DNA of 64,000 nt, taken from NCBI GenBank assembly GCA_945900785.1, contig CAMDJM010000009.1, positions 1 to 64,000 of the forward strand, given 5' to 3'. The notes below the pieces were generated by a model, which saw nothing but the letters and a program-made list of their open reading frames with translations, was not told where the DNA came from and ran no database searches. The translations under genes and the position numbers were made by a program. Of this stretch, positions 17,770 to 27,338 are shown piece by piece. The DNA comes from Akkermansia muciniphila. GTDB lineage: Bacteria; Verrucomicrobiota; Verrucomicrobiia; Verrucomicrobiales; V1-33. The number at the start of each line of letters is the position of its first letter. The stretch's first letter is position 1.

Positions 17770-20700
17770 ATGCACGCGCCCCCAAAAAACCCGATCCGCC
17801 GGATAGTCGGCTATCTGGCCTGTTTCGTGGCCTTGGCCCTGCCGGCCAAAGCACAAATCACCTGGGATTTCACCACTGACACGCCAACTTCCGGGGTGCC
17901 TGCCAATCTCACCGTCAGCCCCATTACCAGGGGAAACAATAACCCAGCCCCAGGGACCAATCTCCTGCTGACCGCAGGTTCTGTTTCGAATACATACCCC
18001 GGGTTCTCTGCAGGCAATAACGCTGGCTTGGCGGCCCGCACCGGGGCCTTGGATACAGCAGCTGACAAGAGTGGCTACTTCGAAGTGACCCTTACCCCGG
18101 ATTCGGGTTTCTCGGTAACCCTTCAAGGCATCGCTTTCGGCAGCCGCAGCACCAGCACCGGCCCTCAAGCCTACAGCCTCCTCACTAGTGCGGATGGCTT
18201 CGCCATCCCAGCAGCGTCCGGGACCGCCACCAATACGAGTGTATGGGCCGCCAAATCCAATACCGGACTCTCCATCAGTTCACCCACACCGCTGACCCTT
18301 CGGCTTTACGGTCACAGCGGAAGTGGAAGCGCCTCAGCCAATACTTCCAATTTCCGGATCGATGACCTTATTATGACCGTTTCTGTCGGCACTGCAGGCG
18401 GCACGCCAACCACGATCACTTCCTTCACGCCCGACAACGGTCCGGCCGGCACCGCCGTGACGATTACCGGAACAAATTTTGGTGCCGGCCCTACCGTCAC
18501 CTTCAATGGCACCGCCGCTCCCGGGGCGACGGTCAATCCTGCTGGCACCTCCATCAGCGTGAACGCTCCCGCCGGTGGCTCTACTGGCCTCATTACGGTC
18601 ACCACGGCGGGCAACGGCTCTGCCACCAGCGCCACCCCTTACACCTATCCTGCGGCTCCGGTGCTGGCTCTCGCTCCAGACGCGACGTCCTTCGCCGAGG
18701 ACAGTTCAGTCAATATCACCATATCGCGCCCGGTGGACGCTCCCCTGGCCAGCGCCCTCACCGTTTCTCTGACCAACTCCGCCCCGGCGAAAGCCACCAT
18801 CCCGGCCTCCGTCATCATTCCCGCCAATGAGACCTTCGCGCCCTTTGTCATGACAGGCATTCCAGACGGAGTGTATACGGCTTCCTCAAGCGCCACCATC
18901 ACTGCTTCCGCCCCTGGCTACGTGGACGCCACCACCACCTTGACCATCACCAACATTGATGCCCCACCCAGTGCGGGTCCATCGACTGTCGTGTTGAATA
19001 AATATTTCAACTCCGGATCCACCGCTGATACCATTGAACTCCTTATCATCGGCAATGGCACGGCCGGAACCACCCTCGATATGCGAGGCATGATCCTGAA
19101 GGATTTCTCCAGCAGTATGGCCAGTGATGGTGGCGGAAAATACGTCTTCGCCGATACTCCACTGCTGGCTGCCGTCAAAGTTGGCACGCTCCTCATCGTG
19201 GATGTGGCGGGCACGTCCAGTGACACCACCTACGCCGACAGCAATGACTTCACCTTGCGTCTCGCTCTGCCGGATACCACCTACTTCGCCAAATCCGGCA
19301 CCGGGACTTTTGACATCTCCACCACGGACATGATCATGATCAAAGCTGCCACCGTGGAAGGTGTCCCCACCAGCGCAACTGGAGTGATTGGTTCCTTGCA
19401 CGTGCTGGCCGCCGGGGCAGCCGGTGCGCAGTATGATCTGGTGACAGGTAATAAACTGATTGCCAGCGGCACCACCGGCACCAGCCGGGTGGTTATCGCC
19501 AACAACAGCACCTCTTCCCTCACGGACTATAATGGCACAGATGCCACCGGAGGCCTGGCTCAAACCGATGCGGCGGCGTTTGGCAATTTCAACAATGCCA
19601 CCAATGAAGGCTATATCCGGACCCTCCGTGGCATTACCAGCATCAGCGGCACCGGCCTTGCCAGCATCGCCAATGCGACCACAGGCAGCCCCTACCTCAG
19701 CAAAAACGTCTTTGCCCGCAATGGCACCGCCCAGAAAGTCGACGTCACCTTCACCGGCACTTCCGCCAGCCCAGCATTGGGTGGAGTGAAAATCAGCGTC
19801 CCTGCCGCATTTGGTGTCCCCACCGTTCCCAATGTTGCGGCCAGTGGAGCTGGCGCAGGAACCCCTGTGATCACTATCACCGGGCAGGATATCAAAATCA
19901 CCGGCACCGCCATCACCCCTACCAATACCCTCACGGTCACGATCTCCGGGCTGATCACCCCGAATCCCACCGCCCTGACTGACGAAAGTGGGTATCCCTT
20001 CCCCGTGCAGACCTCGGAAAGTGGAACGACCTTCCTGCCAACTTCCCTGACACCAACGGCAGCAGTGCTGATTCCGATTTCCGCGCTGCGGGATGTCGAT
20101 GATTCCGGCATCTCGCTGGACCGCAATAAAATCGTCGCCATTCAAGGCGTGTGCACTGAAGCCCAATTCAGCAACAACGCCGCCGGCGACACCACCGCAT
20201 TTATTCAGGACGGTGACTTCGGCATCGGTCTGTTTGCCACCGCACTGAACCTCAACCTGGAACGGGGTAAAGTTTATGCGATCTCCGGACCCCTCAGCCA
20301 GTTCAACGGCCTGACCCAACTGCTGCTCAGCGCGGCCAACCCTGTGATTGACCTGGGTGCCGGCACCGAACCCACCCCACTTACAGTCACTCTGGCCGAT
20401 CTGTTTGCCAACGCAGAACTCTACGAGGGCCGTGTGATCAAGGTTCGTGACCTTGGCACTCCTGTGGGATCCTGGGCCTCGGCTTCCACGGTGACGCTGT
20501 CCGACCCCACTCCCACCACGATCGACATCCGCATCCAGGCAGGTTCCGCCGCCAGCTCGCCTCCAGCAAGCTATCCAGCCAATATTACCGGGATTCTCAG
20601 CCAGTTCGACAGCAGCAATCCCTTTTCTGCTGGATATCAATTGATGCCGCGGGATGCCGGAGATATTGAAGTCTCCATCCCGCCAACCGGTTATGATGCA

Positions 20701-21054
20701 TGGGCCGCTGGATTCCCCGGCATCGGTGACGCCACGGCGGACTTCGATGGTGATAGCCAGTCCAACTACTTGGAATACGCCCTCGGCACGGATCCTAAAG
20801 TGCGCTCCTCCGCCAAACAGGGAGTCGTCGGTCCGGTCGCAGGCAGCCCCGGCATTACCTTTACCAAAGGCTTCCAAGCCGCCAACGATGGAGTTTCCTA
20901 TGTTATTTTGGGTTCCACCGATTTGTCCACATGGACCCCGGCGACCGCAGATGGTGCTGTCATGAGAATTGCGACCGAGAACCTGGATGAAATCGCGGTG
21001 CAATACCTTGGGACATCCGACCGCTGTTATTTCATGATGAAAGTCGGCCCATAA
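17770..21054 (+). CDS. Large exported protein with IPT/TIG and Calx-beta-like repeats
   Basis: Protein of 1094 residues. The start at 17770 gives a signal with a polar N-terminus and a hydrophobic core ending ALPAKAQ; an ATG at 17713 is an alternative. Visible regions: a beta-sandwich with a DFTTDTPTSG opening; an IPT/TIG domain (ITSFTPDNGPAGTAVTITGTNFG); a Calx-beta-like stretch (TSFAEDSSVNITISRP); a LamG/lamin-tail-like region (VVLNKYFNSGSTADTIELLI); later OB-fold-like segments; and an end with DADFDGDS-type repeats (ATADFDGDSQSNYLEYALGTD), typical of verrucomicrobial surface proteins. Probably an extracellular or cell-surface protein of unknown ligand. A strong terminator follows. Confidence 0.65.
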   Translation: MHAPPKNPIRRIVGYLACFVALALPAKAQITWDFTTDTPTSGVPANLTVSPITRGNNNPAPGTNLLLTAGSVSNTYPGFSAGNNAGLAARTGALDTAADKSGYFEVTLTPDSGFSVTLQGIAFGSRSTSTGPQAYSLLTSADGFAIPAASGTATNTSVWAAKSNTGLSISSPTPLTLRLYGHSGSGSASANTSNFRIDDLIMTVSVGTAGGTPTTITSFTPDNGPAGTAVTITGTNFGAGPTVTFNGTAAPGATVNPAGTSISVNAPAGGSTGLITVTTAGNGSATSATPYTYPAAPVLALAPDATSFAEDSSVNITISRPVDAPLASALTVSLTNSAPAKATIPASVIIPANETFAPFVMTGIPDGVYTASSSATITASAPGYVDATTTLTITNIDAPPSAGPSTVVLNKYFNSGSTADTIELLIIGNGTAGTTLDMRGMILKDFSSSMASDGGGKYVFADTPLLAAVKVGTLLIVDVAGTSSDTTYADSNDFTLRLALPDTTYFAKSGTGTFDISTTDMIMIKAATVEGVPTSATGVIGSLHVLAAGAAGAQYDLVTGNKLIASGTTGTSRVVIANNSTSSLTDYNGTDATGGLAQTDAAAFGNFNNATNEGYIRTLRGITSISGTGLASIANATTGSPYLSKNVFARNGTAQKVDVTFTGTSASPALGGVKISVPAAFGVPTVPNVAASGAGAGTPVITITGQDIKITGTAITPTNTLTVTISGLITPNPTALTDESGYPFPVQTSESGTTFLPTSLTPTAAVLIPISALRDVDDSGISLDRNKIVAIQGVCTEAQFSNNAAGDTTAFIQDGDFGIGLFATALNLNLERGKVYAISGPLSQFNGLTQLLLSAANPVIDLGAGTEPTPLTVTLADLFANAELYEGRVIKVRDLGTPVGSWASASTVTLSDPTPTTIDIRIQAGSAASSPPASYPANITGILSQFDSSNPFSAGYQLMPRDAGDIEVSIPPTGYDAWAAGFPGIGDATADFDGDSQSNYLEYALGTDPKVRSSAKQGVVGPVAGSPGITFTKGFQAANDGVSYVILGSTDLSTWTPATADGAVMRIATENLDEIAVQYLGTSDRCYFMMKVGP

Positions 21055-21088
21055 CCGCCAAGGCAGACATTGCCTAAAACCGAACGCC

Positions 21089-21128
21089 ACGCCCTGCCGG
21101 ACCTTGTAATCCGGCAGGGCGTTATTAT
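21089..21128 (+). terminator. Rho-independent terminator
   Basis: Stem ACGCCCTGCCGG / CCGGCAGGGCGT (21089-21100 and 21111-21122), loop of about 10 bases, then TATTATAT. It lies 35 bases after the stop of the large exported protein and just before the GH16 gene, separating the two. Confidence 0.8.
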
Positions 21129-21139
21129 ATTCAGCACTC

Positions 21140-21925
21140 ATGAAGATCCCCGGCCTTTTCCTCCCCGGTTTCCTTGCCATTCAAGCCGCAGCCCTGGCCC
21201 AACAACCGGCCTCCCCACCCATTCCAGGCTACTGGCGGATCGTTCCCGAATTTTCAGATGAATTCAACGCGCCCGAGCTGGATGCCGGGAAGTGGCAGCC
21301 CAAAAATCCCGAGTGGCCTGGCCGCCCACCCGGCCTTTATCTCGAAAAAAACGTCACGCTCAAGAACGGAAAACTCCAACTGCAGCTCAAGGCGGAAAAT
21401 GTTCCCGACATGCCTGCAGGATACAAGGACTACACCTGCGCTATCGTCCGCAGTTAGAAACGCATCCGCTACGGTTATTTTGAAATCCGCTGTCAGGTGG
21501 GAAACTCGGCCGGCACCAGTGCCTTTTGGTTTTATCACAATGAGCCTGAGCGCTGGACGGAAATCGACATCTTTGAACTCGCCCCCGGCCATCCGAAATA
21601 TGGCCGCACCCTCTTCACCAATGCCCCCGTTTTCCGCTACCCCGGGCTGAGCGCTCCCCTCGACCACAAACAGGAATTTTCCCTCCAGGAGAATCCCTCC
21701 ACCACTTGGCACACCTGGGCTTTACAATGGGATGCAGACCTTCTTACCTATTTTCTCGATGGAAAACCCCTGCGCAGCCTCGCCAACACTCATTGGAAAA
21801 CTCCCCTCCGTCTGATTCTGGACACCGAAACCCAGCCCGATTGGATGGGCCTGCCCGATCCCGCCACCCTGCCCGCGACCTTTGTTATTGACTACGTCCG
21901 CACCTGGCAGGCGGTCAGCCCATGA
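21140..21925 (+). pseudogene. Glycoside hydrolase family 16 gene interrupted by one in-frame TAG
   Basis: One frame of 262 codons with a signal peptide (MKIPGLFLPGFLAIQAAALA) and a complete GH16-like domain, broken by a single TAG at 21455-21457 (codon 106). Before it: FSDEFNAPELDAGKWQPKNP and a strand ending TCAIVRS. After it, without frame change: KRIRYGYFEIRCQVG, then TEIDIFELAPG holding the GH16 catalytic pattern E-x-D-x-x-E. The TAG falls in the usual RSK/RSQ-x(4)-YGYFE element, so one base change from AAG or CAG would explain it. Options are a recent nonsense mutation, a base-call error, or amber readthrough. Substrate would be a beta-glucan or galactan. Confidence 0.75.
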
Positions 21926-22054
21926 GTAATTGGTGACCCGGGTGAACTTCCGCGCCGGTTTTCTTCTGCAACTGCAGTGCAGCCCTGACGGTAAATCCTC
22001 ATTTGAACCAACCCTGGGGAAGCACTAAGAAGGACAGATCCTTCATCTTTTTTC

Positions 22055-22864
22055 GTGCCCACTTTCCTTCCATATTTCTGCTTGGCCCTGCTGACACTGG
22101 TATCAACCAGGTCGTTTGCCCTTGGGGAAGTATTGCCGTCCCTGGACTCCGCTCCCGCAGCCCGGCGGGCTATTGCCGCCATGCAGGCTCAACAATGGAA
22201 ACCAGCCCGCATTGCCTGGGAAGCCGTGCTCAAACTTGAACCTGACAATGCAGCCGCCCTATCCAATCTCGGGAAAGTTCAATACCAACTGGGCGAGCAC
22301 GAGGCCGCCCGGAAATCCCTTGAAAAAGCCACCCAACTGAAGCCGGAATTAACGGACTCCTGGCTCACCCTCGGCTTGGTTTACCTGGAACTCAAAGCGC
22401 CCATGATGGCAGTGTCCGCCACCACCCGCGGCGTCGCCGAAAATCCTGCCGACCCCCGCGCCCACAACTCGCTTGCCATCATTCTGAAACGGATAGGCTG
22501 GACCAATGGAGCCGAAGCTGAACTGCAGAAAGCGCTGGATCTGGACCCCAATTATTCAGAGGCGCATTTCAACCTGGCGGTGATGTATCTCGAGCGGAAA
22601 CCTCCCTCCCTCGAAATGGCCGGGCGCCATTACCGCAAAGCGCGGTCCCTCGGCGCACCGCCGGACGAAGTCGTCGAAAAACAAATCCGCGGCGAGGCTG
22701 AAATCGAAGAATCAGACACCGCTTCTGAAGCTGAAGCAGAGCCGGCCACCACGACCACTCCCGAACTGCCCATTCCCGCAAATGGCAACGATTTAGCTCC
22801 AGCCAAGTCCGGACCTTCCTCCGAAAAATCTTCCCGCACCCCCAAAACGAAAAAAACCCCATGA
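22055..22864 (+). CDS. Exported TPR-repeat protein
   Basis: Protein of 269 residues from a GTG at 22055, giving a hydrophobic signal (YFCLALLTLVSTRSFA). At least three tetratricopeptide repeats follow: AWEAVLKLEPDNAAALSNLG, then SLEKATQLKPELTDSWLTLG, then AELQKALDLDPNYSEAHFNL. The C-terminal 70 residues are acidic at first, then Thr/Pro/Lys-rich and probably disordered. TPR proteins act as protein-binding scaffolds. The stop overlaps the start of the next gene by four bases (ATGA), so translation of the D,D-carboxypeptidase is probably coupled, hinting at a shared cell-wall role. Confidence 0.75.
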   Translation: MPTFLPYFCLALLTLVSTRSFALGEVLPSLDSAPAARRAIAAMQAQQWKPARIAWEAVLKLEPDNAAALSNLGKVQYQLGEHEAARKSLEKATQLKPELTDSWLTLGLVYLELKAPMMAVSATTRGVAENPADPRAHNSLAIILKRIGWTNGAEAELQKALDLDPNYSEAHFNLAVMYLERKPPSLEMAGRHYRKARSLGAPPDEVVEKQIRGEAEIEESDTASEAEAEPATTTTPELPIPANGNDLAPAKSGPSSEKSSRTPKTKKTP

Positions 22865-23700
22865 ACCGACGCACCCTTCTGCGAAGTGCCGCCCTCGCCA
22901 TGCCTGGCGCAGTCCTGCTTCCGCACTCCGCCAGGGCAGCCGCCCTGCCGCCACCACCAGCCACCTCCGCAAAAGCCTGCCTCGTGCTTGACGCTGTCGG
23001 AGGACAAATTCTTTTCGAACGAAACGCAGACGAGCGCCGTGCCGTCGCCAGCACGCAAAAACTCGTCAGCGCCCTGGTTTGTGTGGAAAGCACTCCCCTT
23101 GACCGGACGGCGATCGTTTCCGCCTACGATGCAGCAGCGGAGCCACATAAGATGTATCTCAAGGCCGGCGAACAATACCCGCTCAAGTCCCTCCTGCAGG
23201 CCATGCTAATTGAGAGCTGCAACGACGCCGCACGATGTGTCGCCCGCACCTGCGCCACCAGCGAGCCCGCTTTTGCCGTTTGGATGACCCGCCGCGCCCA
23301 GCAACTCGGCATGAAGAATTCCCAGTTCAAAAATGCCAGCGGCCTCCCGGCGGAAGGCCAATTTTCCACCGCCCGGGACATGTCCCTGATCGCCCGCACG
23401 GTTCTCTTCAATAACATGCTCCGGAGTATTGTCTGCCGGCATCAGCTCACCATCGCCCGGCCTGATGGCCGTTCCAAGCTGCTCACCACCACGAACCACC
23501 TGCTCCGGCCCAACTCGCCCTTTTTTCTGCCGCACTGCATTGGCATGAAAACCGGCTATACCAACCTCGCCGGAAAATGCCTCATCTCCGCCGCCAACTA
23601 CCGGGGCCACACCATCATCTGCGTCATGCTCGGCAATCCCTCCAAGTTCATTTGGAAGGAATCCGCCGCTCTCCTGAATTGGGCTCTCGGTTTGACTTGA
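22861..23700 (+). CDS. D-alanyl-D-alanine carboxypeptidase, peptidase S11 family
   Basis: Protein of 279 residues of the DacA/PBP5 type, which trims the terminal D-Ala from peptidoglycan stem peptides. The three penicilloyl-transferase motifs are present: STQK (64-67) with the nucleophile Ser, SCN (119-121) and KTGYT. The N-terminus MNRRTLLRSAALAMPGAVLL looks like a twin-arginine or Sec signal. There is no C-terminal PBP5 domain or amphipathic anchor, so this is a short form. It overlaps the TPR gene upstream and is followed after 12 bases by bioF. Confidence 0.9.
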   Translation: MNRRTLLRSAALAMPGAVLLPHSARAAALPPPPATSAKACLVLDAVGGQILFERNADERRAVASTQKLVSALVCVESTPLDRTAIVSAYDAAAEPHKMYLKAGEQYPLKSLLQAMLIESCNDAARCVARTCATSEPAFAVWMTRRAQQLGMKNSQFKNASGLPAEGQFSTARDMSLIARTVLFNNMLRSIVCRHQLTIARPDGRSKLLTTTNHLLRPNSPFFLPHCIGMKTGYTNLAGKCLISAANYRGHTIICVMLGNPSKFIWKESAALLNWALGLT

Positions 23701-23712
23701 TGGAATCCCGGC

Positions 23713-24876
23713 ATGCGTAGTTTTGATGACGATCTGGCCCCACTCCATGAGGCCTCGCTTTACCGTAGCCTGCGCACCATTGATTCCCCGCAGGCCCCTG
23801 TCGTCCAGATCAACGGGCAGGAAGTCCTGAATTTTTCCTCCAATGATTACCTCGGTTTTGCCAATGCAGAACCAATCCGAAATGCTTTCAAACATGGGAT
23901 CGACCTTTATGGAACGGGCTCAGGATCATCAAGGCTCGTCTGCGGCACCTTGGCCCCACATGCATCCTTGGAAAGAACCTTGGCCAAGTTCAAAAATACC
24001 GAGGCGGCCCTGACCTTCTCCAGCGGTTACGCCGCAGCCATGGGCTGCATCCCTGCCCTTTGTGGGCCGGGCGATTTCATCATTCTGGATAAACTAAGCC
24101 ACGCCTGCCTGATTGATTCGGCTAAACTCAGCGGGGCTACCCTGCGGGTTTTTCCCCACAACCACATGGAAAAGCTGGAGCATTTGCTTAAGTGGGCCCG
24201 GGCCAAAGGAAAGACTACCAGCCGCATCCTTGTTATCACCGAAAGCATCTTCAGCATGGATGGCGATTGGGCCGATCTTTGGAACATCGTCCAACTCAAG
24301 GACCAATATGGAGCGCTTCTCCTTTTGGATGAAGCCCATGCCTTCGGCATCCATGGTCCTGGCGGACGCGGCCTCGCCGCCAAGTTGGGGCTTGCTTCCC
24401 GGATGGACATTCAAATGGGCACCTTCAGCAAAGCCGTGGGACTTTCCGGTGGATACCTCTGCGGCACCCGATCTCTCATTGATCTGCTCATCAACCGGGC
24501 CCGCTCTTTTATTTACAGCACCGCCCCCTCACCTTCCCTCGCTCACACTATCGAAGAAGTGATCCGCCACTGGCTCCCCACCGCCTACGGAGAAGACCGC
24601 CGCGCCCGCCTGTGGTCCAACCTTGCCTACCTCCACACCGCCCTGAAAGACCGCATCGAAGAACCGGCCAGTGCCATCATCCCTCTCATCATTGGCTCTG
24701 AATCCGAAGCCCTCCGCCTCAGCGCCCAACTCCTCACCGCCGGCATTCTCATCCCCGCCATCCGCTACCCTACGGTTTCCAAGGGTAAAGCCCGGCTCAG
24801 GATTGCCATAACTGCCCTTCATTCCGAGGGGTTCATCAATGCCCTATCCCGGGAACTGCAGGGATGTGCCTTATAA
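23713..24876 (+). CDS. bioF: 8-amino-7-oxononanoate synthase (BioF)-like aminotransferase
   Basis: Protein of 387 residues, PLP-dependent alpha-oxoamine synthase family. Motifs: NFSSNDYLGFAN at the N-terminus, GSGSSRLVCG, the LLLDEAHAFGIHGPGGRG stretch holding the PLP-binding Asp/His, and MGTFSKAVGLSGGYLCG with the Schiff-base Lys. BioF condenses pimeloyl thioester with alanine in biotin synthesis. KBL and related enzymes share these motifs, but the length and the SNDYLG start favour BioF. No other biotin genes are in the window. It shares an operon-like block with the TPR and carboxypeptidase genes. Confidence 0.82.
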   Translation: MRSFDDDLAPLHEASLYRSLRTIDSPQAPVVQINGQEVLNFSSNDYLGFANAEPIRNAFKHGIDLYGTGSGSSRLVCGTLAPHASLERTLAKFKNTEAALTFSSGYAAAMGCIPALCGPGDFIILDKLSHACLIDSAKLSGATLRVFPHNHMEKLEHLLKWARAKGKTTSRILVITESIFSMDGDWADLWNIVQLKDQYGALLLLDEAHAFGIHGPGGRGLAAKLGLASRMDIQMGTFSKAVGLSGGYLCGTRSLIDLLINRARSFIYSTAPSPSLAHTIEEVIRHWLPTAYGEDRRARLWSNLAYLHTALKDRIEEPASAIIPLIIGSESEALRLSAQLLTAGILIPAIRYPTVSKGKARLRIAITALHSEGFINALSRELQGCAL

Positions 24877-24898
24877 TGGTCACCTTCTAAAGCCAAAA

Positions 24899-24934
24899 AA
24901 ATTAGGGTAAACCATTTCTGGCTTACCCTAATTT
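24899..24934. terminator. Bidirectional terminator between convergent genes
   Basis: Perfect 12-bp stem AAATTAGGGTAA / TTACCCTAATTT (24899-24910 and 24923-24934) with a 12-base loop. It is preceded by an A run and followed by T-rich sequence, so it can serve both bioF (+) and the PEP-CTERM gene (-). Confidence 0.7.
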
Positions 24935-24957
24935 ATGAATTGGTATCCTGATTCAGA

Positions 24958-25590
24958 TTAGCGCTTGCGGCGGGACAGAAGTCCGATGCCAAGAAGAGCC
25001 AAGATAGAAGCAGAAGGTTCTGGAATTGGCGCAGCCAAACGGTAGGCAGAAGCCACACCGGCATTCACAGTGGCTGCAGCAGAGGCTCCCCCGTCGCCAA
25101 AGTTACCAAACGCTCCTACGAAGCTTCCCATGCTGACGGACACTGCCGTAGCTTGGTCCTTGAATGTCACGGCAGAACCGAAAACACCCTGAGCAGCAGA
25201 TCCTGAAGCTGGACCGCTGTAAACCCAGATATAAACAGGCTTGGTAGCGAAGAAGCTATCAGGCTGAGGAGAGGCTGCGTCAGCACCACCAGCGATGTTG
25301 CTCCGCTGGATACGGCCTGTTCCGGCTCCGGATACGTTATCGGTACCGCTTCCAGTTGCGATTTTGCCGAATTCCTCGAAGGAAGCAGCAAGTTGAGCAA
25401 AGGTAGAACCAGCAGTGGGAGCCACAGCGAAGGTTCCCAAACGAACGGTGGAGCCATCAGGGATCAGTGAACCGGTAGGAACGGTGAACTGAGGGCCGGT
25501 AGTTGGGCTTCCCGAGAGGTTGATGGTGACTGCAGCCTGGCTGGTGGCCAAAGAAACAGCAACGAATGCGAGTGTTAGGTATTTAGTCAT
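24958..25590 (-). CDS. PEP-CTERM exported protein
   Basis: Protein of 210 residues with a signal peptide (MTKYLTLAFVAVSLATSQAA) and a textbook PEP-CTERM sorting tail: PIPEPSASILALLGIGLLSRRKR has the PEP box, a membrane span and a basic end. Such proteins are cut and anchored or released by an exosortase system, which is not in this window. The middle is beta-rich and Ser/Thr/Gly/Ala-rich with no recognisable enzyme motif. It has the same orientation as the TIGR02597-like gene 28 bases upstream, and the two may be cotranscribed. Confidence 0.85.
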   Translation of the reverse strand: MTKYLTLAFVAVSLATSQAAVTINLSGSPTTGPQFTVPTGSLIPDGSTVRLGTFAVAPTAGSTFAQLAASFEEFGKIATGSGTDNVSGAGTGRIQRSNIAGGADAASPQPDSFFATKPVYIWVYSGPASGSAAQGVFGSAVTFKDQATAVSVSMGSFVGAFGNFGDGGASAAATVNAGVASAYRLAAPIPEPSASILALLGIGLLSRRKR

Positions 25591-25618
25591 GATGGTTTAA
25601 GTGAAATGAGGTTACTAA

Positions 25619-26608
25619 TCAGGGAGCGATGACCACAGCCGGGGCCACCCAGTTGTAAGCAGCACCTGTCTTGTGAATCAGATAGGTAGCGCTGCCTTCT
25701 TTCAGGACTTTGGTGTCGGCTGGGTTGAAGTCGATGTCGTTCCAGCTGGCGTCAAAGAAGTGGCTGATACCGGTTGGGCTAACGTCGAACAGGAACACTT
25801 CATCAGCAGTTCCGGCATCACCACCAGCAGTAACACCAGCTCCATTGGAGTTGGTGGCGCCACGAAGGTTGGAAGAAGCCAAGGTATACCCAACAGCAGA
25901 CGGGATGGAGACCACGTTTGGTCCTGGAGCAACTGCGATCATGGATTTGCCAGTCTTCACATAGCCGGTGAACACGAAGGACTTGGGAGCAGCCGACTTG
26001 CGGGCAACCAAGAGGCCTTGACCAGGCTCGATTGGCTTTGTAGCAGCAGGGTTGAAGTCCAAGTCAGTCCATGCAGCACCGTCATAAAACACTTCGGTGG
26101 TTGCAGCAGGATTTCCGCCGGGCTCAATGAAGAATACTTCGTCAGCTGTGCCTGCATCTCCACCTGCACCAAGGCCGGCAGAGTTGGTGGCACCAAAGAA
26201 ATCAGAAACCGTGACGTGTTTCCGGATTTTTACGGTGGAAGTGCCAGCAGTGATGAAGGCAGTCAAGTCATCCGCGACCGTGATGGCGGAGGTTGTGTTG
26301 CCCGTGATGTTGGTCCAAGCACCTTCACCTGCACCATTGGTCACCTCAACCCAATACCCCGAGGCAAAAGCAGCAGCGGTCAATGGGGTTCCAGTGAAAC
26401 CAATTTCAGTAGCACTGACGGTGGCGGCAATACCGGAAAACTCGGTCTTGTTCACCAAGGTTGGGGAGATAGCACTGTATCCGTTCGTGGAAGGCTGGAG
26501 GGTGATAGTGATGTAGCCGACTGGGTCGGTGACAGCGGATTGTGCTTGAGCTCCGATAAGGGCAGCCAAGGAGGCGAGGCCAACTAGGAGGGGGAGTTTG
26601 AATTTCAT
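25619..26608 (-). CDS. TIGR02597-like exported verrucomicrobial protein
   Basis: Protein of 329 residues from 26608 with a signal peptide (MKFKLPLLVGLASLAALIGAQAQ) and the opening SAVTDPVGYITITL typical of the TIGR02597 family as I recall it. It contains two related units: FFGATNSAGLGAGGDAGTAD with FFIEPGG, and LRGATNSNGAGVTAGGDAGT with FLFDVSP, each followed by a DFNPA turn. The internal duplication suggests a two-lobe beta-rich surface protein. The function of the family is unknown. Upstream lies an unusually long gene-free stretch that may hold regulatory sites. Confidence 0.65.
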   Translation of the reverse strand: MKFKLPLLVGLASLAALIGAQAQSAVTDPVGYITITLQPSTNGYSAISPTLVNKTEFSGIAATVSATEIGFTGTPLTAAAFASGYWVEVTNGAGEGAWTNITGNTTSAITVADDLTAFITAGTSTVKIRKHVTVSDFFGATNSAGLGAGGDAGTADEVFFIEPGGNPAATTEVFYDGAAWTDLDFNPAATKPIEPGQGLLVARKSAAPKSFVFTGYVKTGKSMIAVAPGPNVVSIPSAVGYTLASSNLRGATNSNGAGVTAGGDAGTADEVFLFDVSPTGISHFFDASWNDIDFNPADTKVLKEGSATYLIHKTGAAYNWVAPAVVIAP

Positions 26609-27338
26609 GGGATTGATGATGTGAGGATTCTGGTAGGCTGGGTTCAGTTTAAATCCACTCTGGCTGGGTGTAAAGCTTTTCTTGTCGTTTTTTTGATTTT
26701 TTTTTCTGAGCCCCGGGACCATCCGTCACTTGACGTAAGTTGTTGAAAATAAAACATTTGTGATTGCACCCGGTTTTTTGTCCGCAGTATTTTTTTGATA
26801 CTGCAACCGGTTCCACGCGACAATTTCGTCGAAAATCGAGCCGGAAGCGCCTCAATATTGATTTTAAATTAAGAAATGTCCTTGAGGTGTTTCCCCCAAG
26901 TTGAATTCGCTCACCGCTCAACAATGCCTTAATGGAAGCTGAGCGATATTGAGAGAGGGTTGCGGGGAGGAATTCCCAAGGCTTTGCCTCACCGGGAGCA
27001 CTTTTCCTGCGGGGGAATGATGCAATTCAAATAGGTTCCTGGGATTGAATCTCGCAACTATCAAGGTTCAACTTCCAGTTGAGGCTTATTCATTTTTCCA
27101 AAGGCTCGCGGCTCTGGAGGCATTCACCCGGATCCCATGCGGCATCCACAACAGGAGTGCCTTCAGATCCTTCCGGAATTATCTGCTAGTTCCACGGGCT
27201 GTGGCATTGATTCCCGCTGGGGACAACTGTTGTGGACTGGACCGGGGCGATGTGCGGCAGCAGGGAGATTGCCTGGTTTTGTTGCGGCTGGTCAATGGAA
27301 AGCCCCGGCTTGGGTCCTCTGCCTTGAACGCTGCTCGT
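26609..27338. other. Long gene-free upstream region with a palindromic hairpin
   Basis: No credible gene in about 730 bases. The first 350 bases are much more AT-rich than the flanking genes. A nested inverted repeat lies at 26770-26810: outer arms CCGGTT/AACCGG (26770-26775, 26805-26810) and inner arms GCAGTAT/ATACTGC (26784-26790, 26798-26804). It has no clear terminator polarity and may be an operator or leader structure of the exported-protein gene that starts at 26608. Confidence 0.4.

Noticed and set aside
17385-21054. Integrative element at the tRNA-Arg gene
   Set aside because: No integrase, no second copy of the tRNA 3' end and no phage genes were seen downstream.
18886-21180. A 764-codon minus-strand frame opposite the large exported protein
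   Set aside because: The plus strand has a signal peptide and IPT/Calx-beta-like domains, while the minus frame has unlikely composition and no motif.
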